From Sabellastarte sp. h YS-2021 (taxonomy: Eukaryota > Annelida > Polychaeta > Sabellida > Sabellidae): a DNA stretch of 64,000 nucleotides. A program made the translations under genes and the position numbers. Shown piece after piece: positions 36,476-48,200 of the stretch (its first letter is position 1; each line of letters begins with the position of its first letter). The stretch spans positions 34,866,040 to 34,930,039 of the forward strand of contig OZ024936.1 in NCBI GenBank assembly GCA_964017235.1, written 5' to 3'. The notes beneath the pieces are model-generated. The model had not been told where the DNA came from. It saw only the letters and a program-made list of their open reading frames with translations, and made no database searches.

Positions 36476-37669
36476 AAGTAATCTGATGATGAGTGGGGTA
36501 ACCCAAACAGTACAAGAAATACTGCCAGGTTTCTTGAATTTTTATTCCAAATTTTACAACGCCTTTAATAATAGTTTTGCATAAAGCTTTAAAAAGTACC
36601 AGAAAATAAATATTTTTAACTACTTACATACCCAAGATTGATTTTAGAGAAAAAATATTCTCGAATCAAGATAGGGATGAAGTATTTTCAAACACATATG
36701 ATCTACGAATTGAATCACTGTATTGTTATATCTAGGTAACCTTGTTATCAGATTTATTGTGGCCCAAAAATGAATGTCTTCAATTATGTCAATAAATTTT
36801 ATTAGAAAGTATAACCCTGTCCTGGCGAGAAGTTTTTCAGTAAAGTAAAAGAATTCCTATTTCAAACCAGATCTGAATCATCTTTGAGGACCATGGAATG
36901 GATACACCCCACCTTGTGTGAAAGTATGACTACAATCCAATTCATAGCTTTTCTGTGCACAGACAAACAAACAAACAGATGCATTCGCATTACCACCTCT
37001 TTCCCCCTCAGGTGCGGAGGGTAAAAAATAAATTATGTAAATATGATTGTTACCTTGAAAGTATGAGCCAATATATGGAGGTGTAAAAGTTGTTATTCAA
37101 ATGAGGTAATAAACCTTTGTATCTAATCTAGCAGCTGTAATGAGCAAGTTCTGGAGTAGGACCATTACCAGATGAGGGTTAAACACAGGGGTTAATGAGA
37201 TAGTTCCTCCCAGATATCCACGAATACACACAATTGCTGCCAAATCTTCCTAAGTTTGTCCACATATGACCTACATAGAGGGCAAGGGTCCTCAAAAGTG
37301 GTCACATTTCACTCATATGTACAGGTATTGCTCTAGAATCGGAACATGTAATCCGGCAATTCCTGACCATCCTAGATCATCCAGGACTTGTCTGGCAAAG
37401 CCTGGATGATCCAGGAGGCATCCCAAAAAACCTAGGATGTCATCATTTTTTTTGCCACATCATGGTGAAGCAGGGTTCTGACTCTAAGCTGTCCCTCCAA
37501 TAAGGCCAAACCTGTGTACAAGGTTCAAGCCACACCTCAAGCTATCTCAAGGTGGTCCATTCAAAGCAGAGGTTTAAACCTTATGCTGTCTGGGTTCAAT
37601 TCTACGCATTAAAGGGTCCTGCCTGGGATTACCAAGGATTTGGGTAAGATTTTGCCTTATGGGATTGCT

Positions 37670-37960
37670 TGCGGTTCGAAGACTGCTCTGCTATGAAGGG
37701 GCAACTGGGCTGGGGTGTGAGCCTTAAAGTTCCTGCGTGGGCCAGATATTATGTGTTGTAGTGTGTGAGGGGACATAAATAAATTGTTATTTTTAAAGGG
37801 GACACTCGTAGGGACATTCTGTTTTTGGGTTAATTTACTAAGTGGCACTGTCATATATTCTAGGAGCCCACTCTAAGATAAGTAATGTGTTGTGGTATGG
37901 GAGGAGGGAAGTAAATTGTTCGGGATGGACATGCATTATGTTTTCCAGTTTTTGTACATG
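37670..37960 (+). repeat. Dispersed repeat family C, copy 3 (fragment)
   Basis: It aligns by eye with 14005-14280: GGGCAACTGG...GGG(G)TGTGAG, GTGGGCCAGAT, AGGGGACACT, AAGTGGCACTGT, AGATAAGTAATGTGTTGTGGT. No open frame of interest. Confidence 0.5.
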
Positions 37961-38559
37961 AAAACTGCAGTGCCTCTTTCCGCCTCTGGTGTGCGTGTTC
38001 TGTTTGCTGGTATACTGAATATTTACTAGGGAGACCCTGGTACTACAGGGTTTATGGAAGTTCAGTAAGCCAGAGTTATTCTCCTCTTCATATCCCCTCT
38101 TTGTGTCCCCTCTTGTTCTGGTGTCAATGCAAAAATGCATGCTTAGCCTTTACCAAAGTCTTCTTTTGACTGACATTTTTCTTCTTCTTAGGTGCCATCT
38201 GCCCCAAAACTGCCATGTAATGTTGTCCTATCATTATTCAGATAAAAAATTTTGGCTCAGCAAAAATGCACAGGGTTTTTAATGGGCCAACAATACAAGG
38301 GAGTAATACAGGAGACTATATGGGAAAATTCAGGGTCTGTTTGGGGCCTATGGGACTGCTTAAGAAGCAATATATGTCGATTCAGGACAGTCATGTGTAG
38401 CCCCAAACATTCAGAAGCTTTGCCGGATTGAGCCAAAAGTGTCACAAATCCTTCAGAATGCTCAGGGATGATTTCAGAAGGTCTCCCAGATGTCCAAGAT
38501 TGCCAAAAAATTGCAAATTTTCTGGGTTCGGGTATAATACCTTTGCTTAAATACATTCT

Positions 38560-39662
38560 AATTCTAATTCTAATAGTACTTTTATAGCGCTTAATCTTTA
38601 TCTAATGATAGACTCTAAGACGCAGAAAGCCAAAATCAGAGATCGTAATCGTTAAATCAGGGACATTGCAGGGGTCGACACCATGGAGAGACAAAATGAA
38701 AAACTAGGGATAATCTAGGGTGGGTAAGCTTTTTCAAAGAGGTAAGTTTTCAACTTTTTTCTGAATGAGGAGAGAGATTTAGTTGAGCATACATCATCAG
38801 GAAGATCATTCCAAATCCTTGGGGCATCGTATGCAAAGCTAAGGCCAAAATGCTTTTTAGACTTATATATTGAAGCACAATGTGGGACCTCAAGCAGCAC
38901 ACCATCAGATTGACTTCTGCGTGTTCTATACACACTATGCCTGGGTTTAAGGAAAGGTTCAAAGTATTTTGGATGGCCACTATGTAGAAACTTGTACACC
39001 AACAGGGCTGTCTTGAAGACAGAGCGATGCAAGACAGGCAGCCAATGAAGACTCTTTCTTACAGGAGTGATATGTGAGTATTTGGTGGTATTAGCCACAA
39101 TTCTTGCAAGACTGTTCTGAACACATTAGAGCCTCCGAATGTCTAGAGCAGAGAGACCTCTGAACAAGGAATTACAGTAGTCAAGACGACTTCCCACCAA
39201 GGCATTTGCAGCTAAAAGAGCAGCTTCACGTGTAAGATATCCTCGGAGTCGCTTTAAATCCCTGATATGAACAAAACTAGCCTTACAGGTATTCCTGACA
39301 TGGCAAGAGAAGGAAAAATCAGAGTCAAACCAGACACCTAAGTTCTTAATTGCATCAACAGGTGAAAGGAGGTTGCCAAGTATATTAACTGGGAAAAATT
39401 TCCTGAGTTTTGTGCGGACATTTCTTGAGCCAAACAGAATAAATTCTGTCTTGTCTGGATTTAGTTTAAGCTTATTTGCAGAAAGCCACTTTCTGACATC
39501 ATCCAAGCAGTTTTTCAGTCTATCAAAGGCCTGAGTGGCATGGTTATGTGTGAGATGAACATATAACTGTGTGTCGTCTGCATAAAAGTGGAAACATATG
39601 CCAGGATGATTTTGAATAACTTTACTGAGGGGGGTAGTGTATAATGAGAACAAGATCGGCAT
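38560..39662 (-). pseudogene. 5'-truncated CR1/L2-like LINE with one nonsense codon
   Basis: Read on the minus strand from 39662, the frame begins inside the reverse-transcriptase domain (ILFSLYTTPLSKVI) and continues with the catalytic motif FYADDTQLYV, the NKLKLNPDKTEFILFGS thumb segment, and NLGVWFDSDFSF. It runs to a single in-frame TAA at 39126-39128, then on (SLARIVANTTKYSHITPV, RIWNDLPDDVCS, FRKKLKTYLFEKAYPP) to the stop at 38715. The 3' end on this strand carries a short TTAGAA repeat (38556-38575 on the plus strand), typical of this LINE group. Such elements copy RNA into DNA at the target site, and 5' truncation is the usual outcome. One stop over about 315 codons suggests recent insertion. 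Confidence 0.85.
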
Positions 39663-40262
39663 TCATGGTGTTAGTCATTGTAAATGATTCTTTCAGAATT
39701 CTAATTTTATTCTTGATGTTAAAGAGCAACTTGCAAAGTAAGATAGCACTATTTACGAGTATAATTATGAATGCTAATGGGATAGTTGTCTTTTGGGCAA
39801 ATATTGTGGCCCAGGAGCTTTGTTCGTAAAATATATTTATTTTTTTATCCTTTACAGCCTGGTAGTGGTGCTACCCAGAACATCCACCTAGTGCTCAAGA
39901 ATATCCTCACAGATCTTATTGTATTTGCCTGGATGTACCCCGGATGTGTCCCCAGACAATTCATTCATTCACAGACGGACATGGATTGCTCCTGAACCGG
40001 ACCATGTACGGAGGTCCCCGTTTCCCCCCTCCCATTTATCACGGTAGAATAAAGGACTACCAAAAGTCATTAAAGTATCATAAAAAATATTCACTCAGCT
40101 CCCCCAAGTAGCCCCTGAGTGAGTTAGGGACTAGCCCTGCATAAGATAAAAATCTCTTCACTCCCATATTGTTCCTAGACCTTGTGTCATATATAATTTT
40201 TCAGGAGCAGTCAAGATTCATTCAGGAAGCCCCAGTATACTGACATATCATTAAGTAGCCCG

Positions 40263-40302
40263 ACACTAGCAGATCCATAATGGAGGGGTCAGGGGGTTTG
40301 AC

Positions 40303-40333
<31 letters not shown>

Positions 40334-40400
40334 TGTAAAAGGGGTAAACCAATAGACCCAAAGTAACAGACAGAGATTCAAAAGTTGGAAATTTTCTTCT
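40263..40400 (+). repeat. G/C-tract repeat, second copy, with 26-C run
   Basis: It starts ACACTAGCAGATCCATAATG, then GGAGGGGTCAGGGGGTTTGA and 26 consecutive C (40302-40327). It is the counterpart, in opposite orientation, of the repeat at 28785-29018. The distal end is undefined. Confidence 0.5.
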
Positions 40401-40456
40401 GATCTAGATTCATCCAAAATTATATATAATATTTAACAATTCTCTATCATGTTCTT

Positions 40457-41566
40457 GTTAGAGCCCAACTTAGGATTCAGCCCATCTTAAGATGGACTAT
40501 GGCCCAACTTAGGATCATATAACCTAATTATAAAGCACCAATTTTATATGCAATGTGTATTTATCAATTTTATGCATCAGTGTGTTGTTTGACTAAATTC
40601 ATCAAATTAACATGTTTAATTTAATTACATCTTCCAATTAATTAGTGTAATTTCAAAAGGTAATTTTATAATTCTTTGTTAAACTTAAAATATATAGATC
40701 AAGCTTACCCATAATATCACCCTATATATTTGGATTTCCCCCTATAGGTTTGATAGAATTAAGCCTCATTATGTTTAAAGATTACTTTGATGTTGATTTG
40801 TTTCACTTTATGATTTAGAGTATTCCCTATTGTGTACTTCACCCTTCCCCAAGTGAAACAAATCAACATCAATTGAATGTTGAAACAATAGGCACAAAAC
40901 CAATTAAGAAATCATTCCAATAAAAGACAAATAAATCAACATGAAAAAAAAAATTAATGCTTCTCAAGGCCCAGGAAAGACAATTTTTTCATTTTTGCAA
41001 TAAACACTGTTTGCCGAGGCTAGATCAATTTAGCATATTTAAATAGAATAAAAAAGAATATGTAGACAAAATAAAACTTCTTTACAAGGCTCATTTAAGT
41101 TGATCAGCATTAATGTGATCCTTTTCATAAAAATGTCCTATAATTTCTTTTTATTTGCACATGCATGTAAATAGTTTATATTACATTCAACATGCTTGTA
41201 CTCCCACCTCTGAGGCCGGGGTTCGATTCCCAGCATGGCCTCAAGTGGGAAAGCTGGTAGTTGCTTGCCGTTGGTCGGCAGTTTACAGTACAGAACCCTT
41301 ACGAATTGTATGTACTGGTTTCCTCTGCCCTTCCAACTACCTGTCGTGATATGACCAGTACAGTGTTGAAAGCGAGGTAAAACCCCAAATAAATAAATCA
41401 ACATGCTTGTAAATAGTTTATATTATATTCAACATCAAAGTGATTCTTAAATTTTATTATCTTAAGTTGGTCTGATAGGTTCTAGCCCATCTTTGGGCTA
41501 CGTACCAACTTAGGATCCTAAGTTGGGCCATTTAAGATGGGCTGACTCCTAAGTTGGGCTCCAACA
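40457..41566. mobile_element. Non-autonomous element with about 50-bp inverted repeats, carrying a SINE
   Basis: The left end starts GTTAGAGCCCAACTTAGGAT and the right end is the reverse complement of GTTGGAGCCCAACTTAGGAG. The arms stay similar through CAGCCCATCTTAA and GGCCCAACTTAGGATC. A 22-bp inner inverted pair (40788-40812 and 40850-40874, core TTGATTTGTTTCACTT) lies inside. No transposase frame is present and no clean target duplication was found, so superfamily is unknown. The SINE at 41201-41397 inserted into it. Confidence 0.65.
41201..41397 (+). mobile_element. tRNA-derived SINE, 5'-truncated, with 14-bp target duplication
   Basis: Same family as 12784-13035. The body begins within the tRNA-like head just before the B box (GGTTCGATTCCC) and ends AACCCCAAATAAATAAA. 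It is flanked by TCAACATGCTTGTA at 41187-41200 and 41398-41411. The surrounding ATAGTTTATATTA(C/T)ATTCAACAT block is also present on both sides, suggesting the target was already a tandem pair. Confidence 0.85.
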
Positions 41567-41749
41567 TTCTAATTCTAATAGCACTTTTATAGCACTTAAT
41601 CTCTGTCAAAAGGCAGACTCTAAGGCACATCACACAAAAACATTGTTCAATATTCAAAAACCAGAGACATTGCAGGGGTCAGCACTGCAGAGAAAGCAGG
41701 ATCGAGGAGATTGGAAATTTAGGGTGGATATGCTTTTCCAAAGAGGTAT
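41567..41749 (-). pseudogene. LINE 3' end fragment
   Basis: The sequence matches the 3' end of the LINE at 38560-39662 in the same orientation: ATTCTAATTCTAATAG(C/T)AC, ACTTTTATAGC(A/G)CTTAATCT, GACATTGCAGGGGTC, and CTTTTCCAAAGAGGTA against CTTTTTCAAAGAGGTA. Only about 180 bp is kept. It abuts the right inverted repeat of the element ending at 41566. Confidence 0.75.
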
Positions 41750-42236
41750 ATGACTTCAGCTACCCAACTTAGTTCATTTGTAGCGGTATAAATGGCCTAG
41801 AAGAAACTGGTAAGACAAAACTTTTAATAAACGATTTTGTGGGTCAAGTGACCTGAATATCCAACTGGCTGCCACGAATTATTCTGTTAATGGTAATGTG
41901 ATATATCACTATTTTCATTTTGTAAGTATATATATTTAGTATAGCATCTTGTTTTTTTTCTGCATCTCACAACCTTGCTACTCCTACTAGCAAGGCCTAA
42001 ATCAGCAACTACAGGCTTGTTTTTTTTCAGTTTTATGTATTTATGGAATGGTACTACGGTAGAGGCTGATTCTTATCATCTTGTTACCTCGAATCCCCAA
42101 TTCAAAATATGACGTCATTTGTGTTTGTGACGTAAATACTTTTTTCATCAATCATTATTGCCATTGATTATACGTCATTTTTGGTTAGTTTTTTGCAGTG
42201 GCAACCAGTTTAGAAAATGGATGCTGTTATAAAATA

Positions 42237-45200
42237 ATGGATTTAAACTATATTGTATTATCTGCGTGGTCAGGAGTGGCCACACGTTGGTTTCACAATG
42301 AACGTGAGTATTATGGCACATTTTCCACAAGGTTTAAACATTATGACTAAAGTATTTTTAATGTTTTGTTTTGTGACCTTTGTGTACGTACGGGTTGTCA
42401 CAATACCGTGCGTGTCACAATTCCGTGCATCAATATTCAACAAACTAATTTATTAAATCTATCCATTGAAATTACAGAAAGTGAAGATCTGGAGCATAGA
42501 AAAAAATCAGTTAAATACAAATTTTATAAAATATTACACGTTGATAGCCGATTTATTGCTGGATAGATTTGTTAAACAAACGCACGGTATTATGACATGC
42601 ACGGAATTGTGACAACCACCTGGGGACATTCACTGGGGAGTAAAAACTGAGCCAGTCGTGTCCACATAAACTTACAGCATAGTGTGCTTTATGTAGAATG
42701 TTTTGCTTGAAAATAAAATTATACTTTTAATCATGAAAATGTTAATTGTGGATACGTAGTACAGGGTTGTTATAATCACTGACGCAGTTTACCATACTCC
42801 GTTCAATGTTAAACGATCAGTTAAATCATTGGAAGACATTGTAACTCAATGTGGTTTGAATAAAAGTATGATGAGTTAACTGACTATAATTTGAATAGCT
42901 CAACGTTGCAAGCAAACTGTTAATTTAATAACTAATGGCCAATACAATTCAGGGTTTTGGCTTTTGGGGTGCAATTATTTTTGTTAAGTTTTTATCGCTT
43001 TTGTGTACGGGTGACCTGAGTTAAAACCGTCCCGGGTTTCCAACACAGGTGCAGTCATTGAACAATGAATACAATGTAGTAGTAATTGTATTTTAAAATT
43101 CCAAGGAGTCAGTTATATCACTGGTGGGCATTGTGGTTTGAGATTGTAAACAATCACTTAAAAGTTTAAACACTGGAAGACTTTATAATTACGTTGACAA
43201 CAATCCATAAAATCACTTGTGTTGATATAGCATTATATATTTTTTAATAACAATCACTGGTAGACATTTTAGGTCACCATTGTAATGATTCAGTTAAATC
43301 ACTACAGTAACTGTACACTACATAGATTGAAATCCAACAAATAGTATTGCTAAGAGTAAGAGCCTCTCCCAGTGTGACCCTTACTGTTGAATGAGATGAA
43401 AAACCCCAAGTTTGACCTTTTCAGTTTAAAGTTTATAAAGGAGTTAAATGACTTCTGGACATTACAGTTCAAGGTTTTGGCTGTTGAAGGGGATATAAAC
43501 CCCTTAATTTTGACTTTATGCAATTCAAAGTTGTAAACAGTCAAATAACTGTTGGTCATTGATTGGTTTTACTTGAAGGTTGTAAATAATTAGGAGAATC
43601 ACTTTTTTTAAAATGATAATATTGCTGTAAATATTGCATCATTTACATGAATCAGTTTGTTCAAACTTTTTACTTTTCAGACGTTTCTGTTGCTGGTCAA
43701 CAGAATGGCGGGCTTGCTGAGGTGAGTGGAAGTTTGATTCATTCAGAAACAGGAGTGTAATCAACAGTTTAGAGCATAAATTAGAAAAAGTGTTATCTTG
43801 TGGAATATCAGCACCTTTGCAAAATTTGTTATAAAATTTATTCAGTTTTTAAATTTTGATAATAAGATAATAATAAGATAATGAAATAATGCAAATTTTA
43901 TCCCCAAAAGAGTACAGTAAATAGTACTCAAGACCCAAGTACAAAAGGTACTGCTCGTTCCCACCCTACCGTAAATAAAATATGTTCAAAATGTGTGTGA
44001 TATGTGTTATCAATCATATATATAAATAACATCAATTTTTAGTTTCAATGAAACTGCTTTTTGAATTATACAAGAATTTGTGTATGGCAGTGAAATTATT
44101 GAATAATTTTAATCTTGTTACATATTGAGAGTCACTGTTGTCAAATGTAGAAACTGGGTGGTGGGCCCCAGTGTCAATTTGTAGGTCCTCTGTGGCCTAG
44201 TGGTTAGAAAGTTTGGCATCTGGTGACAGGATCACATCCTGTCACCTCTGTGTGGGTTCAAATCCTACAAGTGGTAATGCTGAGGGCCTGTCCCAATATG
44301 ACCCTGGTGACTGAATGGGATGTAAAACCCTAAGTTTGACATTTGACAGACCTGTTGAACTGGAGTATGTTAAATAATGTTCAGTGATACTGCCTCTTGT
44401 GATAAGTCCGGTTTTTGAATGTTATTCTTTAAGTACTATGTGGATTTTTGTAAACATATATAAAATACTTGTCCCATAAATGAATATAAGTAATTAGAGA
44501 ATATTCATAGATGAAGCTCTCAAAACAGTAAATTTAATGTCTTTAAACCAGCTTGATATTAGAAGGAATCTGTAACTCTATAGTGTGCAACCCGATATAT
44601 TAACTTATGTTCATATCATGAAGTGGTTCAGAAGAAGAATTTTGAGGGACTGGAACAGAATATCTGAACATCTGGTCATTGGATGTGGTGAGGACACATA
44701 GCCAAAAGGATTTTTTCACTCTTTGATGATTTGTTTGGTTAATATTTTGTTTTAACGCTACTGTGTTTTTTTTATTATTAATTGTTTTCTTTATTGTAAT
44801 AAGGCAGACATGCTTCAAGTTTCTGTGTTTTTGTTCATTATTTTATGTTAATTGATACAGCCGATGTTTATTTTCAGCCAGAAACCACAATAAATATTAA
44901 TTGTCACTAGTCTTATGTCAATGTAACAAATATTAAACAGTTATAAAATTCACCTGCAAAGAAAAATCAACTGGAAAGACACAAGTGCCTTAGAATTTTA
45001 AGCGCACATCAAAGTTTTCTCAATGAAACTTTTCTCAAAATCAGCAAACTAGTTAAAAGTGTTAATTGTAACTGGTTTTGTATACAACAGTTTTGTCAGA
45101 ATTGTTGTTATTACTACTGTGTCCGATGAAATGCCCTGGAGCCGGGGGTGATGCATTTTGACAGGAGGGGGTGGGGGGGGGGGGGTGTTTATATAAATGG

Positions 45201-48200
45201 ATATGATAGTTTATATTTTACTCTATGGACATTCTAATTCTAAGAAAAATTCCAAGATCGAATCTTTGTGAATACGGGCCCAATAAGTAGAATATCTTTG
45301 GAACTAGAAGTTCCTTGGAGGCACTGTCTATTGAACTTTTCCCCACCAAAAGATACAGGTTAAGTATCAGTGTTTTATCATCCTTACATTTTCAACTTTA
45401 CACTGAGCAAATGTAACTTAGTAGTTTTTATGTCTGTATCCTAAGAGGTCAAAATCAAGTTGAAAAGGTCAAAAGATGTGTGAGAATAAAAGTTGAATGC
45501 GAAAAAGCCAAGTTTGTGGGAACTGTTTATGAGTTAATAAAAAAAAATTCTGGTCACTTAGAAAGCCAGTAAAATGATCCTTTAGAAATTTAAACCTAAA
45601 AAAAAATCAAAACACTATATTGTTGTAATTGTCCCAATCAGTGCATAATGACATCTACTCTCAATGAAAGTATCTCAGCAATGACAACTAGTGTCAAAGA
45701 ATACCCAAACTTTTAGTAATATTAGATGCCTGTAATTGATACAGTTGAAACTTGAAAGAGTTCATATAATATAGTTAACTCATAACATCTTGTATTGTTA
45801 CAACTAGTAGATGTTCGTGTGATTTCAGGTTCTGCCTCAGTCTGTGGTCCGTTTTTTGGATACAGAGTCTCTGGGTTTGACACATGGAGAGGTCATTCTA
45901 CTCCAACTACTGGCTCTCTACGCCCTCACAGTGTATGCACTGTGGGCCTTCTTCAAGGTGTGTGTTCTGCCATTTACAGACCCCAAGTCTGTTGTCATGT
46001 ACTTGAGTTGAGTAAAAGATTTGAGTCACAGATTATTTCGGGGGTAAAGATAATTTTAATTAGCAAATCACAACAGTTGCATAGTAATGGCATGAAATGA
46101 TCAATTTCTAATGCCTTTAAATGGAATATGTAACAAAGACATTATGACTGATACTAAACAGATTTATTACAAACAGAAAAAAGATTCTCAATTCTCAATA
46201 CAATATTTATTAACAGTACAGGAATTATTGCTCAACTTTTAAAGATTTTAATTCATTCATTTTACAGAATGTTTATACAGATGTGCTATTCCAGTACTCG
46301 TACCCCATATTATACACGTATTACTCACATATTCAATCACTTCAAGGGCAGTTGAATGTAGCCTCATCATATACATGCATTCCAGTATGTGTGGTTTTCT
46401 CATAACATCTATCACATTGACACAACCGAAAGCAAAGGTTTGATGCAAGATGTTTAAATAAATAAAATGTTTTGATGTACACATAAAAGTGAACACTATA
46501 TTTGAACAATATTGCTACTAATATGACTGCTTTGACAGAGAGACAGGAAAGTCTGTACTAGGCTGAGAGAGGAGTGTGAGGAACTCAAGAGGCAGCAGTC
46601 TACTGACCAGAGGCTGGTCATACTGAGAGACACAGAGGTGAGATGTACAGACCTTACACTAATGTCACAGTAGTATAAATGGTGAAATATAATTGAAACC
46701 GTTAAATTGCAACCTCTGTAGAATAATTTCTTCATAGAAAATAATAGGTCCTCAGGGGGTCTTTTACCTCACAGTTACTATGGTATTTGCAGTAACATAT
46801 TTGTATCTGTAGTAACTTATTTATACTGTCCCTTGGGATACAACTTAACAGGAATCAGGTGGGTAGGAAAGTATCTTATTTATTGACTTGAAATAAAGCA
46901 TGTGGCTTCATCAGTTTGGTGAAGCTATTGCTTTAATTTTTGCTAACAAAATCTATGGTGACATTACCCAACTGATAGTGGAGGAACAAAATCATCACTT
47001 GATGGAACAACTTTTGGCAGAGCATTCAGTAGATCAATGTACATAGAAACACAGACTTTGAGACATTTGTTTTGCTGTGTATTTTAGTTGAATGAGCTGA
47101 AGGCTGAGCTCAGGGAGAGGAGGGAGAGAAGTGTGATTCTGGAAGACCAGGTTCTCACAGCTGTAAGTAAAGAAATTACCACACTGTGTGTCAAGATTGG
47201 GTTGCTTAACATCACATAAGAGTTAACCAGATTTGTCTTATTTATTTTACTTTTTCACATATGACTTTCTTTACAGATTTTTATTCAGCATTTTTTTTTT
47301 TTGCTATGCATTTGTGTACGTCATCTGCCATATTTACTTCACTGATACTTCCAGTTGGTTACATCTGAAACATACTTACCCGTATTGGGATCAGTTCTTG
47401 CCAGTTACCTGATGCTTTTTTCTCCCTAAGTCACAGCTTTAGTCATTTTCAAACAATTAAGCATCTAATATTTCTAGAAAGTTGTCATGTACTGGATTTA
47501 AACCCCAAACTATAAGAGCCAAATGGACAGTTACCAAAATGAATAGCACTGGGATCACTAGATAAATTTTAGGGAATGAAAGAAACACCTGACATTTACA
47601 ATTCAATATTCATAGTTTGACATGGAGATTTATTGCTAGGGTGATTATATTGTACTCTGAATAGTACTATAGTGTGATTTTGTAGGGCGTTAGAGATTTA
47701 TACAGGCACGCCATGAGTCATTACAGCCCAAGGGCCGTTAGGCCCGAGTGCAGTAATGATTCATGAAGTGCCTGTAAACAGGGTGTATCCAGTCATAGAA
47801 AACATGGAATTCCATTCCATTAACTCCAGGTTTTGGAAAATTCATAAAAAGTCCTGGAAATGTAAAGGCATCTTCTCGCGAAACGGTGTTATTCCTTTCT
47901 TTTAGGGATGGGTCGGTAGACCCAGTATCAAGAGCATTTGAGTGAAATACCCTGATGAGATTTTACAACCGCCGCTTCGCATGTCAGCACATTTTATGGA
48001 AGGAAGACTTAAAATATTAGAAACATACCCAAAATCTGAAGAAATTATAAGCTTTTATCCTCTTATTTTCATCCATTTGCAAACTTTTATAGTGAAACAT
48101 TAAACAGAATCGCCATTTTTTGGTTACGACAATTTAAAACCTCAATCTCGCTTGTCAGCTCTTATAATTGAAGGAAAACTTAAAATATTGGGAACAAACA

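Noticed and set aside
39846..39995. Possible exon (after CAG at 39856) encoding a short helical segment
   Set aside because: No partner exon, no known family, and a stop soon after.
44190..44280. Possible second tRNA gene
   Set aside because: The B box is good, but the central stem is far too long for a tRNA and the body resembles a SINE tail.
45795..46100. Plus-strand 101-codon frame
   Set aside because: Shadow of the exon 45829-45957, read in the wrong frame; the in-phase frame gives the membrane segment.
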